Source: Nocardioidaceae bacterium (GTDB lineage: Bacteria; Actinomycetota; Actinomycetes; Propionibacteriales; Nocardioidaceae). Taken from it: DNA of 64,000 nt. The stretch spans positions 620,001-684,000 of the forward strand of contig CP076053.1 of the NCBI GenBank assembly GCA_018672315.1, in the 5' to 3' direction. Shown one piece after another: positions 47,256 to 55,491 of this stretch; positions within the stretch are counted from its first letter, which is position 1, and every line of letters begins with the position of its first letter. Below the pieces are notes generated by a model. That model ran no database searches and had not been told where the DNA came from. It was given only the letters and a program-made list of their open reading frames with translations. The position numbers and the translations under genes were made by a program.

Positions 47256-48995
47256 TCACGCCAGTGGCACGACGATCTCGCTGCCACGAGGACCGACGAC
47301 GCGTACGCGCTCGGCGCCGGGCGGCAGGTTCAGGTCGTAGCGCGTACGCACCCGCTGGCCGGGCGCGACGGTCGTCGGAACGCAGTCGACGAACGGGCTG
47401 CTGTCGACGTAGGCCTCGCCCGGTGACGAGGGGCCGTCCGGCGGTTCTTGCACCGTCGGCCTGCAGCTGAAGCCCTCGGTCGGCATGTCGCTCACGTTCT
47501 CGTACGCGAGCACGAACGAGTCGTCGCCCGCCGACGGGAGTTGTTCGATCGTCAGCACGCCGATGGCGCGCACGGGGGCCTCTTGAGACATCACGAAGGT
47601 CGCCGTCGCCCCGGGGTCGGTGTCGACGACGACACGGACGCTGGTGCCGAGCAGCCGAGGTAGGGACAGGCCCGTGTCTGCTGAGAAGAACGCATACACG
47701 GAGGTGGCTCCGGGGGCGATGGGAAGCAGGCCGCAGCGACCCGCGAAGTCCAGCGGAGGAGTCTGGCTCGGGACCCGGCGCCCGTTGATGTTCACGACCT
47801 CGGTCGTCGTGTCGGCACACGAGCTTCTCGCAATCGGCAGCTCTGTGATGTTGCGCATCGAGGCCCAGAAGCCGACGGTCGTCGCGGGACCGGGCTCGAC
47901 CGAGATCCGCTCGACGTCGTCGAAGACCACGTGTCCGGCATCCATGCCCTCGGCGCGCGCCGTCTGCTCGTCGGCGGGCTGTGTCACCGGCACGGTGATC
48001 TCGCTGCCGAGAGGACCGACGACGCGTACGCGATCGGTGCCGTCGGGCAGATCGAGGTCGAACTCGCTGACGTCCAGCCCGCCGGCGCGCACCGCCGATC
48101 CGGAGCATCGTGCGTTCGGAGGGGTGTCCACGTAGGCCTCGCCGACTACCAGTCCGGCAGCGCCGCCCGGCTGCACGACAGCCGGCGAGCAAGGGAAACC
48201 CGGCGAGGTGCGGTCGTCGAGGTTCTCGTACGTGAGAACGAACGTGTCGTCCGCTGTTGTCGGCGGCGCCTCGACCGTCAACACCCCGACCACGCGAAGC
48301 GGCGTACTCGTGGACATCACGAACGTGACCGTGGCTTCCGGGTGATCGGCCAGCGACCACTGGATGGAGGAGCCGTAAAGCCGCCCCGCCGAGGGCACTT
48401 TCGCACTCGCAGAGAGACTGCTCGCCCCGAACGCCAGCATGGGCTCGAACTCGGCGCAGTCGCTTCTGCTCTCGATCCTTGCCGACTCCTGTCCGCCGCG
48501 CTGGCTGGGACGTACCACGCGAGTGACGTCCGTAGTGCAGCTCGTGCCTTGGACCGCTTCCGACGACCGGTTCTCGATAGTTGCCCCGAACGAGATGCTG
48601 CGCGTCCCCTCGCTGAAGTTCATGGCCCTTCCCAGCTCTACGTCACGCACGTTGCGGACCAGAAGCTTTCCGGATCGACCCGGCTCGGCGTCCGGCATCG
48701 GACGATCGGCCCTGTCTTCGTTCGAGCGCTGCGTCGAAGTCGGCGGCGGCCCGGCTACCTCGCTGTCTTGCGGCCCGACGATCTGTGCCAGACCGATGCC
48801 GCCGCTCACGACCGCGACGGCAGCTGCCGCAGCGGCGAGGGCGAGACGCGCCGGCCGTCGCCGATCGTCGAGAGCATTCACGTCGGCGGCGGCCGCGTAC
48901 GTGTCGGGTCCGGTCTCCGGGCGCACCCACTCCCCCTCGCGTAGCACGCGCTCGACCCGCTCGATCTCGGCCAGGCTGGCATCCTCTGAACTCAT
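47256..48995 (-). CDS. Membrane-anchored protein with duplicated outer domain, paired with SigE-type sigma factor
   Basis: A 579-residue protein from ATG 48995 (GAGGGAG upstream), which overlaps the sigma factor stop. An about 52-residue cytoplasmic N-terminus is followed by one helix (LALAAAAAAVAVVSGGIGLA) and an outer region with two homologous halves, each ending in a LxLPxGxxRVRVVGPxGSEIxVP block (middle of the protein and the C-terminus) and each containing GVLT(V/I)E...DDTFVLxYEN. It is similar in plan to the 41471-43243 protein. An anti-sigma role is inferred from the gene pairing only. Confidence 0.8.
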   Translation of the reverse strand: MSSEDASLAEIERVERVLREGEWVRPETGPDTYAAAADVNALDDRRRPARLALAAAAAAVAVVSGGIGLAQIVGPQDSEVAGPPPTSTQRSNEDRADRPMPDAEPGRSGKLLVRNVRDVELGRAMNFSEGTRSISFGATIENRSSEAVQGTSCTTDVTRVVRPSQRGGQESARIESRSDCAEFEPMLAFGASSLSASAKVPSAGRLYGSSIQWSLADHPEATVTFVMSTSTPLRVVGVLTVEAPPTTADDTFVLTYENLDDRTSPGFPCSPAVVQPGGAAGLVVGEAYVDTPPNARCSGSAVRAGGLDVSEFDLDLPDGTDRVRVVGPLGSEITVPVTQPADEQTARAEGMDAGHVVFDDVERISVEPGPATTVGFWASMRNITELPIARSSCADTTTEVVNINGRRVPSQTPPLDFAGRCGLLPIAPGATSVYAFFSADTGLSLPRLLGTSVRVVVDTDPGATATFVMSQEAPVRAIGVLTIEQLPSAGDDSFVLAYENVSDMPTEGFSCRPTVQEPPDGPSSPGEAYVDSSPFVDCVPTTVAPGQRVRTRYDLNLPPGAERVRVVGPRGSEIVVPLA

Positions 48996-49507
48996 CGGTG
49001 CTCCCTCTCGTACGCAGGATCGAGCGCGGCCAGCTGCGACGCGAGCGTCCGCAGCGCCTTGCTGGTCTGGCTCTTGACGGTGCCGGCGGAGATCTCCAAC
49101 GCCGCGGCGGTGTCCTCGACGGACTGGTCGCACAGGTAGCGCAGCACCACCACGGCGCGCTGGCGCGGCGGCAGGTCGCGCACGCCGGCGCGTACGACGA
49201 GGTGGTCCTCACGGTCGCCAGCGGTCACGCCGGTCCCGTCGAGCACTGCGCGATCGCGTACGCGCACCTGCCCCATCGCGTGCCGCACCCGCCACCGCTG
49301 AGCGAGGCGCGCCATCACGGTGGTCGCGTACGCCCCCGGCCCGCGTCCGTCGATGCGTCCCCACGCGTCGAACACCCGGGACCACGTCTCGGCGAGCAGG
49401 TCCTCGGCGTCGTGGTCGTCGCGCGTCAGGGCACGGGCGAGGCGCTGGAGGCGTACGCGGTCCGCGTCCACCCACGCGTCGAACCCCGCGCGCTCCCGAC
49501 CTCCCAT
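48992..49507 (-). CDS. SigE-family ECF RNA polymerase sigma factor, copy 2
   Basis: A 171-residue sigma factor with region 2 RLQRLARALTRDDHDAEDLLAETW and region 4 LPPRQRAVVVLRYLCDQSVEDTAAALEISAGTVKSQTSKALRTL. Region 4 is almost identical to that of copy 1 (43240-43788), so both may read similar promoters. Its ATG follows a CTATCT hexamer by about five bases and may be leaderless. It is coupled to the membrane protein gene by ATGA. Confidence 0.93.
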   Translation of the reverse strand: MGGRERAGFDAWVDADRVRLQRLARALTRDDHDAEDLLAETWSRVFDAWGRIDGRGPGAYATTVMARLAQRWRVRHAMGQVRVRDRAVLDGTGVTAGDREDHLVVRAGVRDLPPRQRAVVVLRYLCDQSVEDTAAALEISAGTVKSQTSKALRTLASQLAALDPAYEREHR

Positions 49508-49903
49508 GCCCTAGATAGTCGCGAACGCGGCGCCGGGTTGCCTCACAACTGCAGATGCAGCAGCGGCGCGTCGCCGAGCTGTCCGAGTCGGGCAAGCACC
49601 GCGTCCCGCGAATCGCACCTGCACCGCCTGGGCTCTGAGCCTCGGGCCAGCTCGTCGAATCTCCCGTCGTCCAGCTCGAGAACGAGAACTGCGACGGCCG
49701 CCGCGGGGCCACAGAACTGCGTCTTTTTGTGCCCTCTCGGCGGAACTTTGTGCCCTCTCGGCGGAACTTTGTGCCCTCTCGGCGGAACTTTGTGCCCTCT
49801 CGGCGGAACTTTGTGCCCTCTCGGCGGTTGGGCGCCTTCGCCCGTGCGCCTGTCACCTCGCGGAGACCAGCGACCTGTCAGACGTACGGGTCAAGATCGC
49901 CCC
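49508..49903. other. 396-base non-coding gap with a tandem array
   Basis: Between the divergent sigma factor and DHFR-like genes. Bases 49508-49725 contain no convincing gene or RNA; a short stretch of moderate GC (CTTTTTGTGCC) leads into the 21-bp array at 49726-49827, after which 76 bases remain before ATG 49904. The array reads in one frame as repeated FVPSRRN, but there is no independent sign that it is translated. Confidence 0.7.
49726..49827. repeat. Five tandem 21-bp repeats
   Basis: TTTGTGCCCTCTCGGCGG starts at 49726, 49747, 49768, 49789 and 49810, separated each time by AAC, with no mismatch between copies. The AT-rich TTTGTG in this GC-rich setting stands out. The units abut, so this is not a CRISPR array. 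Function is unknown. Confidence 0.95.
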
Positions 49904-50470
49904 ATGACGACCACGCGCGCTTGGCGCGCCCGCACCTTCATCGCCACCAGCCTCGACGGCTTCATCTCCCGGCCCGACGGCGACATCGAGTGGCTGACCG
50001 ACCCGCCGGCGGAACCGCGCCATGTGGCCGGCCACGCCGGACCGACGCCGCCGGCCGACTACGACGAGTTCACCGCGCCCGTCAGCCACCTGGTGATGGG
50101 GCGCGGCACGTACGAGAAGGTCGCCTCGTTCCCCGCCTGGCCGTACGACCGGTTCGCCGTGGTCGTCCTCAGCACGACGATGAGCGACGACGACCCACGC
50201 ATCTCGGTCGTCCGGTCGCTGTCCGAGGCCGTGGCAACACTCGACGACACAGGAGCCACCGACGTGTACGTCGACGGCGGGCGGGTCGTCAGCGCGTTCC
50301 TCGAGGCCGACCTGCTGGACGAGCTCTACCTGCACCGTGCGCCCGTGATCCTGGGTCGAGGCCTGCCGCTGTTCCACGACCTCGAGCGCGAGGCGCGGCT
50401 CGTCCACCTCGGCACGTCGACGAACGACGCCGGCATGACCTCGACCCGGTACGCCGTCGCGCGCGACTGA
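49904..50470 (+). CDS. RibD/dihydrofolate-reductase-fold protein
   Basis: A 188-residue DHFR-fold protein of the RibD C-terminal type: RTFIATSLDGFISRPDGDIEWL at the start, VSHLVMGRGTYEKVASFPAWPY for the NADPH site, DVYVDGGRVVSAFLEADLLDELYLHRAPVILGRGLPLF at the end. Such stand-alone proteins reduce unknown substrates with NADPH and are not the folate enzyme. It is convergent with the acyl-CoA synthetase gene. Confidence 0.9.
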   Translation: MTTTRAWRARTFIATSLDGFISRPDGDIEWLTDPPAEPRHVAGHAGPTPPADYDEFTAPVSHLVMGRGTYEKVASFPAWPYDRFAVVVLSTTMSDDDPRISVVRSLSEAVATLDDTGATDVYVDGGRVVSAFLEADLLDELYLHRAPVILGRGLPLFHDLEREARLVHLGTSTNDAGMTSTRYAVARD

Positions 50471-50528
50471 TGCCGAGTGTGGTGTCGAGACGCTCGGCCG
50501 GCGCCTGGCACCCCCACCACCGGCTGCG

Positions 50529-52058
50529 TCAGTTGACGAGGCGGTCGTGGCCCTCCCAGTACGGCGCCCGCAGCTTGAACTTCTGCAGCTTGCCGGTCGC
50601 CGTACGCGCCAGCTCCTCGCGCACCTCGACGCTGGTGGGCGCCTTGTAGCCCGCGAGCCGCTCCTTGCACCACGCGATGACGTCCGCCTCGGTCACCGAC
50701 TCCCCCGCCGCCGGCACCACGAGAGCCTTGATGGTCTCGCCCCACTTCTCGTCGGGCACCCCGATGACCGCGACCTCGGCGACGGCGGGGTGGGAGAAGA
50801 TCGCGTCCTCGACCTCGATGGAGGAGACGTTCTCACCGCCGGTGATGATCACGTCCTTCTTACGGTCCTTGATGGTGAGGTAGCCGTCGGGACCGATCTC
50901 GCCCCCGTCGCCGGTGTGGAACCAGCCGCCCGCCAGCGCCCGGTCGGACTCCTCGGGGTTGTCCCAGTAGCCCTCCAGCGCCACGTTCGACCGCGCGAGC
51001 ACCTCGCCGTGGTCGTCGATGCGCAGCTGCACACCGAGCGCGGGCGCCCCCGCCCGCGACAGGAGGCCGGCGCGCTCCTCGGGGTCGAGGTCGTCCCACT
51101 CGGCGCGCGCACGGTTGACCGTCAGCAGCGGCGAGGTCTCGGTCAGGCCGTAGATCTGGATGAGCTCCCAGCCCAGCTCCTCCTCGACGCGCATGATCGT
51201 CTTGGTGGGGGGCGGGGCGCCGGCGACGACGACGCGTACGCGGTCCCGCCCCGGGATCTCGCCTTCCCACTCGGATGCCGCCTCGAGCACCGCGGCGACG
51301 ACGGCCGGCGCGCAGAACATCATCGTGACGCCGTGGTCGCGTACGCGTCGCAGTATCTCCGCGCCGTCGATCTTGCGCAGCATCACCTGCTTCATCCCCA
51401 AGGCCGCCGCCGCGAACGGGAAGCCCCACCCGTTGACGTGGAACTGCGGCAGCGTGTGCAGGTAGACGTCACGGTCGGTGCCGGCGACGTGCAGCCCGAA
51501 GGTCGTCGCGTTCACCCACAGCGTGCGATGCGTCAGCTGCACGCCCTTGGGGCGAGCGGTGGTGCCGGAGGTGTAGTTGATGGTGGCGGTGGCGTTCTCG
51601 TCCGGCTCCCAGTCGCGCGGTGCGGTGTCGTCGAGGTAGAGGTCCTCGTCGCGACCGAGCACGTAGCGGTGCTCGCAGGTCACGTCGGCCAGCGCCTCGT
51701 CGAGCTCCGGGTCGACGAAGAGCACGCGCGCGCCGCTGTGCTCGACGATGTAGCGCACCTCGTCGGGTCGAAGTCTGAAGTTGATCGGCACCAGCACCCG
51801 ACCCCAGCCGCAGACCCCGTGGAAGGCAGTGATCAACCGCGCGGAGTTCTGCGTCACGAACGCCACCCGGTCGCCCGGCTCGAGACCGAGCTCGTCGAGC
51901 TTCGCGGCGAGGGCCCGAGCGCGGCGGCCGACCTCCGCGTACGTCATCTCCGGCAGCGGTGCGGCCGGCTGGTCGGGCTCGTCGATGATGCCGACGCGGT
52001 CGCCGTACACGGTCTCGGCGCGGTGCAGGAAGTCACGCAGGGTCAGGGGGACGAACAC
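50529..52058 (-). CDS. AMP-forming acyl-CoA synthetase (FadD-like), copy 1
   Basis: A 509-residue ANL-superfamily ligase activating a carboxylic acid with ATP and then CoA. Motifs: INYTSGTTARPKGVQLTH (A3), IQIYGLTETSPL (A5), GWFHTGDGGEIGPDGYLTIKDRKKDVI (A7-A8) and the C-terminal ATGKLQKFKLR with the catalytic Lys. The start is GTG 52058 with GGAGG six bases upstream. The acid substrate is not predictable. It is unrelated in operon to copy 2 at 52999. Confidence 0.94.
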   Translation of the reverse strand: MFVPLTLRDFLHRAETVYGDRVGIIDEPDQPAAPLPEMTYAEVGRRARALAAKLDELGLEPGDRVAFVTQNSARLITAFHGVCGWGRVLVPINFRLRPDEVRYIVEHSGARVLFVDPELDEALADVTCEHRYVLGRDEDLYLDDTAPRDWEPDENATATINYTSGTTARPKGVQLTHRTLWVNATTFGLHVAGTDRDVYLHTLPQFHVNGWGFPFAAAALGMKQVMLRKIDGAEILRRVRDHGVTMMFCAPAVVAAVLEAASEWEGEIPGRDRVRVVVAGAPPPTKTIMRVEEELGWELIQIYGLTETSPLLTVNRARAEWDDLDPEERAGLLSRAGAPALGVQLRIDDHGEVLARSNVALEGYWDNPEESDRALAGGWFHTGDGGEIGPDGYLTIKDRKKDVIITGGENVSSIEVEDAIFSHPAVAEVAVIGVPDEKWGETIKALVVPAAGESVTEADVIAWCKERLAGYKAPTSVEVREELARTATGKLQKFKLRAPYWEGHDRLVN

Positions 52059-52400
52059 AGAACCTCCCGGGGCCAGGATTCGACAGGGGCACTCGACGGA
52101 CGACCTCACCCTAGTCCCATCGATGTGACCCGCACCACGGCCCGGCTCCTGGTCTGACCGCATCGATGCCCAAAGGTCCCGAATCGGACAAGTCGGGCTA
52201 AAGGTCTTGTGATCCCACAGGTATTGGAATAGGTTGTCGCTCACAGGTCGCCGGTCGGGTCAGCGCTCGATCGGCTTCGCGACACCGCTTGACAGGACGG
52301 ATGTCGCGCCGCCGAGCGGCACAGGGCGGGCGTTGGAGTGGGTCCGGCGCCCGCCTTCGCTGTGCTCGCTCGCCCGAGGTCCGAGGGTTCAAAAGATCGG
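52059..52400. other. 342-base gap upstream of the acyl-CoA synthetase and downstream of tRNA-Val
   Basis: No convincing gene. It contains a TAGGGT -10-like element (complement near 52110-52115) for the acyl-CoA synthetase, a CCCGAATCGGACAAGTCGGG near-palindrome around 52177-52196, and a TTGACA hexamer at 52289-52294 without a clear partner -10. No known RNA was recognised. Confidence 0.5.
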
Positions 52401-52472
52401 TGGGCGCAGCAGGGATCGAACCTGCGACCACCTGCTTGTAAGGCAGGTGCTCTACCGCTGAGCTATACGCCC
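52401..52472 (-). tRNA. tRNA-Val (anticodon UAC)
   Basis: On the minus strand the acceptor arm GGGCGTA pairs with TGCGCCC. The D-arm follows as GCTCAGCGGTAGAGC, the anticodon arm as CCTGC-CTTACAA-GCAGG with anticodon TAC, and the T-arm as GCAGGTTCGATCCCTGC. It is 72 nt with discriminator A. The CCA end is not encoded (CCG follows). A TAGGGT -10 lies at 52485-52490 on the minus strand. Confidence 0.98.
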
Positions 52473-52498
52473 CGACGCGGCAGCACCCTACGACAGCC

Positions 52499-52945
52499 TC
52501 AGGACGAGCCCGACGCCAGCAGGGCCGCGACTCCCTCGCGGTGCTGCTCGACCGAGCGTGGCCGACCCACCCCGTGGTGCAGCGACCAGCGCACGGTGCC
52601 GCCCGGGTCGATGGCGTACGACGACCGCCGCGGTGCGCCCCGCGCCGGGTCGAGCACGCCGTACGCCCCGCTGACCGCCCCGTGCGGCCAGAAGTCGCTC
52701 AGCAGCGGCAGAGACCATCCGCGTGCGTCCGCCTGGGCGCGCCACACGAAGGTCGAGTCGCAGGAGACCACCGCGACGCCGACGCCGTCGTCCGCGACGG
52801 CGGGGGCGAGCTCGTCCAGCGAGCCCACCTCGTCGCTGCAGATCGGCGAGAACGCGAACGGCACGAACACCAGCAGCAGGCCGCCCGGACCCGACAGCCC
52901 GGCCAGCGACCGCGCCAGACCGTGCTGGTCGCGCAGGTCCAGCAC
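52499..52945 (-). CDS. ahpE: AhpE-like 1-Cys peroxiredoxin
   Basis: A thioredoxin-fold peroxidase with peroxidatic Cys in FAFSPICSDEV and the characteristic PLLSDFWPHGAVSGAYGVLD of mycobacterial AhpE (remembered). It reduces hydroperoxides using a small thiol or a redoxin. The coordinates start at GTG 52945, the first ordinary start codon. However, the frame stays open upstream and reads PPAVGERAP, matching the normal N-terminal strand of the family. True initiation is therefore probably at a non-standard codon, either CTG 52975 or CTG 53002, the latter overlapping the upstream TGA by 4 bases. It is next to DUF3052 and aceE, as in Rv2238c-Rv2241. Confidence 0.85.
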   Translation of the reverse strand: MLDLRDQHGLARSLAGLSGPGGLLLVFVPFAFSPICSDEVGSLDELAPAVADDGVGVAVVSCDSTFVWRAQADARGWSLPLLSDFWPHGAVSGAYGVLDPARGAPRRSSYAIDPGGTVRWSLHHGVGRPRSVEQHREGVAALLASGSS

Positions 52946-52998
52946 GGGCGCCCGCTCACCGACCGCCGGCGGCAGTCCGCCGGTCTCGGGTGGCGAGC

Positions 52999-54651
52999 TC
53001 AGGCCGACGCCTCTTCCTTCTGCTCGCCGTTCTCGTCGAGGTCCTTGAGGTCCTTCTTCAGGATCTTGCCGGTGGCGTTGCGCGGCAGCTCGTCCATGAA
53101 CACGAAGTCCCTGGGCACCTTGTAGCGCGCCAGGTTGTCCTTGACGTGCTTCTTCAGCGTGTCCTCGTCGACCTCGCCCTTGCGTACGACGAACGCCCGC
53201 AGCCGCTTGCCGAACTCCTCGTCGTCGACGCCGATGCAGGCCACGTCGTCGACCGCGTCGTGGCGGCTGAGGGTGTCCTCGACCTCCTTGGGGAACACGT
53301 TCTCACCGCCGGAGACGATCATCTCGTCGTCACGGCCTTCGATGTGCAGCAACCCGTGCTCGTCGAAGCGCCCGAGGTCGCCCGAGCTCATCAGCCCGTC
53401 GATGACCTCCTTGGACTCCTCCGTGCCACCGGTGTAGCCGGCGAAGAGCATCGAGTTGCCCACGAAGATGCGTCCCACCTCGCCCTGCGGCACCTCGTTC
53501 TCGCTCTCGTCGAAGAGCTTCACGACCGTGTTGTACGGCGGCTTGCCGGCGGTGCCGGGTGCCGTACGCAGGTCCGAGGGCTGGGCGATCGTCGCCCACG
53601 CCACCTCGGTGGAGCCGTAGATGTTGTAGAGGTTGTCGCCGAAGCGGTCCATCCACGCCATCGCGAAGTCGCCCGGCAGCGCCGACCCGGACGCGCAGAC
53701 CGCCTCGAGGCTCTTCATGGGGTGCTTGTCGAGCACGGCGTCGTCGAGACGCATCATGCGCTGCAGCATCACGGGGATGACCACGAGCGAGTCGCACTCG
53801 TGCTGCTCGACGAGCTCCATGCAGTGCTCGGGGTCGAACTTGCGCGTGAGCACCATCGTCGTGCCGAGCAGCATCGCGAGGTTCAGGTGCGCCCAACCCC
53901 AGGTGTGGAACAGCGGCGCGGCGATGTGGCAGGTCCAGCCGTACTTGAGCGGGATCTTGGACAGGATCGCACCGGCGGCGTCCATGCCCGCCTCGCTGCG
54001 CGGGGCGCCCTTGGGGGTACCCGTGGTGCCGGAGGTGAGGATGACCGGCGCGGTCGTGTGCTGGGGCACCGGCACGGCGTCGGTCGAGCCGTTCTGGATG
54101 AGGCCCTCGAGCGTCGGGATGTCGAGGTCGTCGGCGGCGGAGTCGACCCACGCGACGACGCGCTTCACCTCGACGCCGGAGTCGTCGACGAGCTGGGTGA
54201 ACTCCTCGTCGTAGACGATCGCGACCGGCTTCTCCCGCGCGCACACCTCGCCCATCTGGGGCGCGGCGAACGCGGTGTTGAGATAGAGGATGTCGGCGCC
54301 GATCTTTGCCAGCGCCACCGAGATGTCGATGAAACCGCGGTGGTTGCGGCAGAGCACGGCGACCGAGTCGCCCTCGTGCACCCCATGACGCAGCAGCCCG
54401 TTGGCCAGCCGCGTCGTACGCTCGTCGATCTCGCCCCAGGTCAGCGAGCCGAGCTCGTCGATGACCGCCGTCTCGTCGGATCCGCGCAGCGCCATCGAGC
54501 CGAACCCGCCGGCGAAGCCGACACCGTGCTGCGTGAGCACCTTGGCCAGGCCGGCCAGCGTCTTCGGCCCGTACGGACGCACGACGCCGGCGCGACCCAG
54601 CGAGACGAGGGTGTTGACCTGGACCTTGACGGTCTCGCTGATCTTCGACAT
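52999..54651 (-). CDS. AMP-forming acyl-CoA synthetase (FadD12-like), copy 2
   Basis: A 550-residue ANL ligase. VILTSGTTGTPKGAPRSEAG, LYNIYGSTEVAWA, SSGDLGRFDEHGLLHIEGRDDEMI and the C-terminal RNATGKILKKDL mark the ATP, adenylate and catalytic-Lys sites. It activates a fatty or other carboxylic acid to its CoA ester. ATG 54651 has AGGAA upstream. It is followed within a few bases by ahpE on the same strand. Confidence 0.95.
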   Translation of the reverse strand: MSKISETVKVQVNTLVSLGRAGVVRPYGPKTLAGLAKVLTQHGVGFAGGFGSMALRGSDETAVIDELGSLTWGEIDERTTRLANGLLRHGVHEGDSVAVLCRNHRGFIDISVALAKIGADILYLNTAFAAPQMGEVCAREKPVAIVYDEEFTQLVDDSGVEVKRVVAWVDSAADDLDIPTLEGLIQNGSTDAVPVPQHTTAPVILTSGTTGTPKGAPRSEAGMDAAGAILSKIPLKYGWTCHIAAPLFHTWGWAHLNLAMLLGTTMVLTRKFDPEHCMELVEQHECDSLVVIPVMLQRMMRLDDAVLDKHPMKSLEAVCASGSALPGDFAMAWMDRFGDNLYNIYGSTEVAWATIAQPSDLRTAPGTAGKPPYNTVVKLFDESENEVPQGEVGRIFVGNSMLFAGYTGGTEESKEVIDGLMSSGDLGRFDEHGLLHIEGRDDEMIVSGGENVFPKEVEDTLSRHDAVDDVACIGVDDEEFGKRLRAFVVRKGEVDEDTLKKHVKDNLARYKVPRDFVFMDELPRNATGKILKKDLKDLDENGEQKEEASA

Positions 54652-54808
54652 CGAGTTCCTGTTCTGCTCACGCGGCCGCGCCGCACTGCTCTGACTCAGC
54701 GGGGGCGTCCGGGGAGCACACCCGTGCACCACTGACTGCCCCGTCCACGCGTACGCAACCATCCGCGCTCACGTCGGACGGATCAGCGGGCAGCGGGAAG
54801 GATGCTCC

Positions 54809-55234
54809 TCAGCGTCCCTGCTTGGGGGCGACCAGGCAGGTCGCCGACCAGCCGTCGCTCACCACGACCGTCGAGGTCGTCGACAGACCCGCCACGGGAG
54901 CCGCTTCGGTGATGTCGGCGTGGTCGACCGCGCCGGGCCGCCCGACCTTGGGGGTCACGAGCCAGACCGCGCCGCCCTCGCCGAGGTCGGTGAGCGCGTC
55001 GACCAGGTCGTCGACCAGGTCCCCGTCACCGTCACGCCACCACATCAGCACCACGTCGACGACCGAACCGTCGCCGCCGTCGATCATGTCCGCGTCGATC
55101 GCGTCTTCGACCTCGCGTCGTACGCCGTCGTCGACGTCCTCGTCCCAACCGAGCTCCTGGACGAGCATGCCCTTCTTCAGGCCCAGCTTCTCACCGACTG
55201 TGTGGGTGGTGTCCCCACCCGCGGTCGCGCTCAC
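54809..55234 (-). CDS. DUF3052 family actinobacterial protein
   Basis: A 141-residue protein typical of DUF3052 (Rv2239c-type): GEKLGLKKGMLVQELGWDEDVDD, MIDGGDGSVVDVVLMWWRDGDGDLVDDLVDAL, and WLVTPKVGRPG ... ATCLVAPKQGR. No catalytic motif is known to me. It is encoded divergently from aceE, as in mycobacteria, with a 257-base gap that contains a GTAGG/CCTAC hairpin but no clear operator. Confidence 0.9.
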   Translation of the reverse strand: MSATAGGDTTHTVGEKLGLKKGMLVQELGWDEDVDDGVRREVEDAIDADMIDGGDGSVVDVVLMWWRDGDGDLVDDLVDALTDLGEGGAVWLVTPKVGRPGAVDHADITEAAPVAGLSTTSTVVVSDGWSATCLVAPKQGR

Positions 55235-55491
55235 GTGTCACCCTCCGGATCCGTCAGCGGCCGCGCGATGCGGCCACGCTCTGCGTTCGTGTGCACGGCC
55301 AGTCCAGCGGAGTCGCGGCGGCTTGGCAACCCTGCCCCGCCGACCGGCCGCGACTGCCCCGCTTGTGACTGGGCAGTAGGTGGCCCTACGGGGTAGGAAG
55401 GAGGGTGCGACGGGCCACCTCGCCCGCCCGCACACGGCCTCGTCACCACCGTGATCCCAGGCCTTCGTGACCACGCTTAGGAGACCTCGCC

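Noticed and set aside
49726-49827. CRISPR array
   Set aside because: The 21-bp units abut with a constant AAC and no variable spacers, and no cas genes are near.
52059-52400. Hidden small gene or structured RNA upstream of the acyl-CoA synthetase
   Set aside because: No frame with ribosome binding site and coding-like third positions, and no long perfect stem.
52401-52472. Integration site (att) at tRNA-Val
   Set aside because: No integrase, no duplicated tRNA 3' end and no foreign-looking segment beside it.
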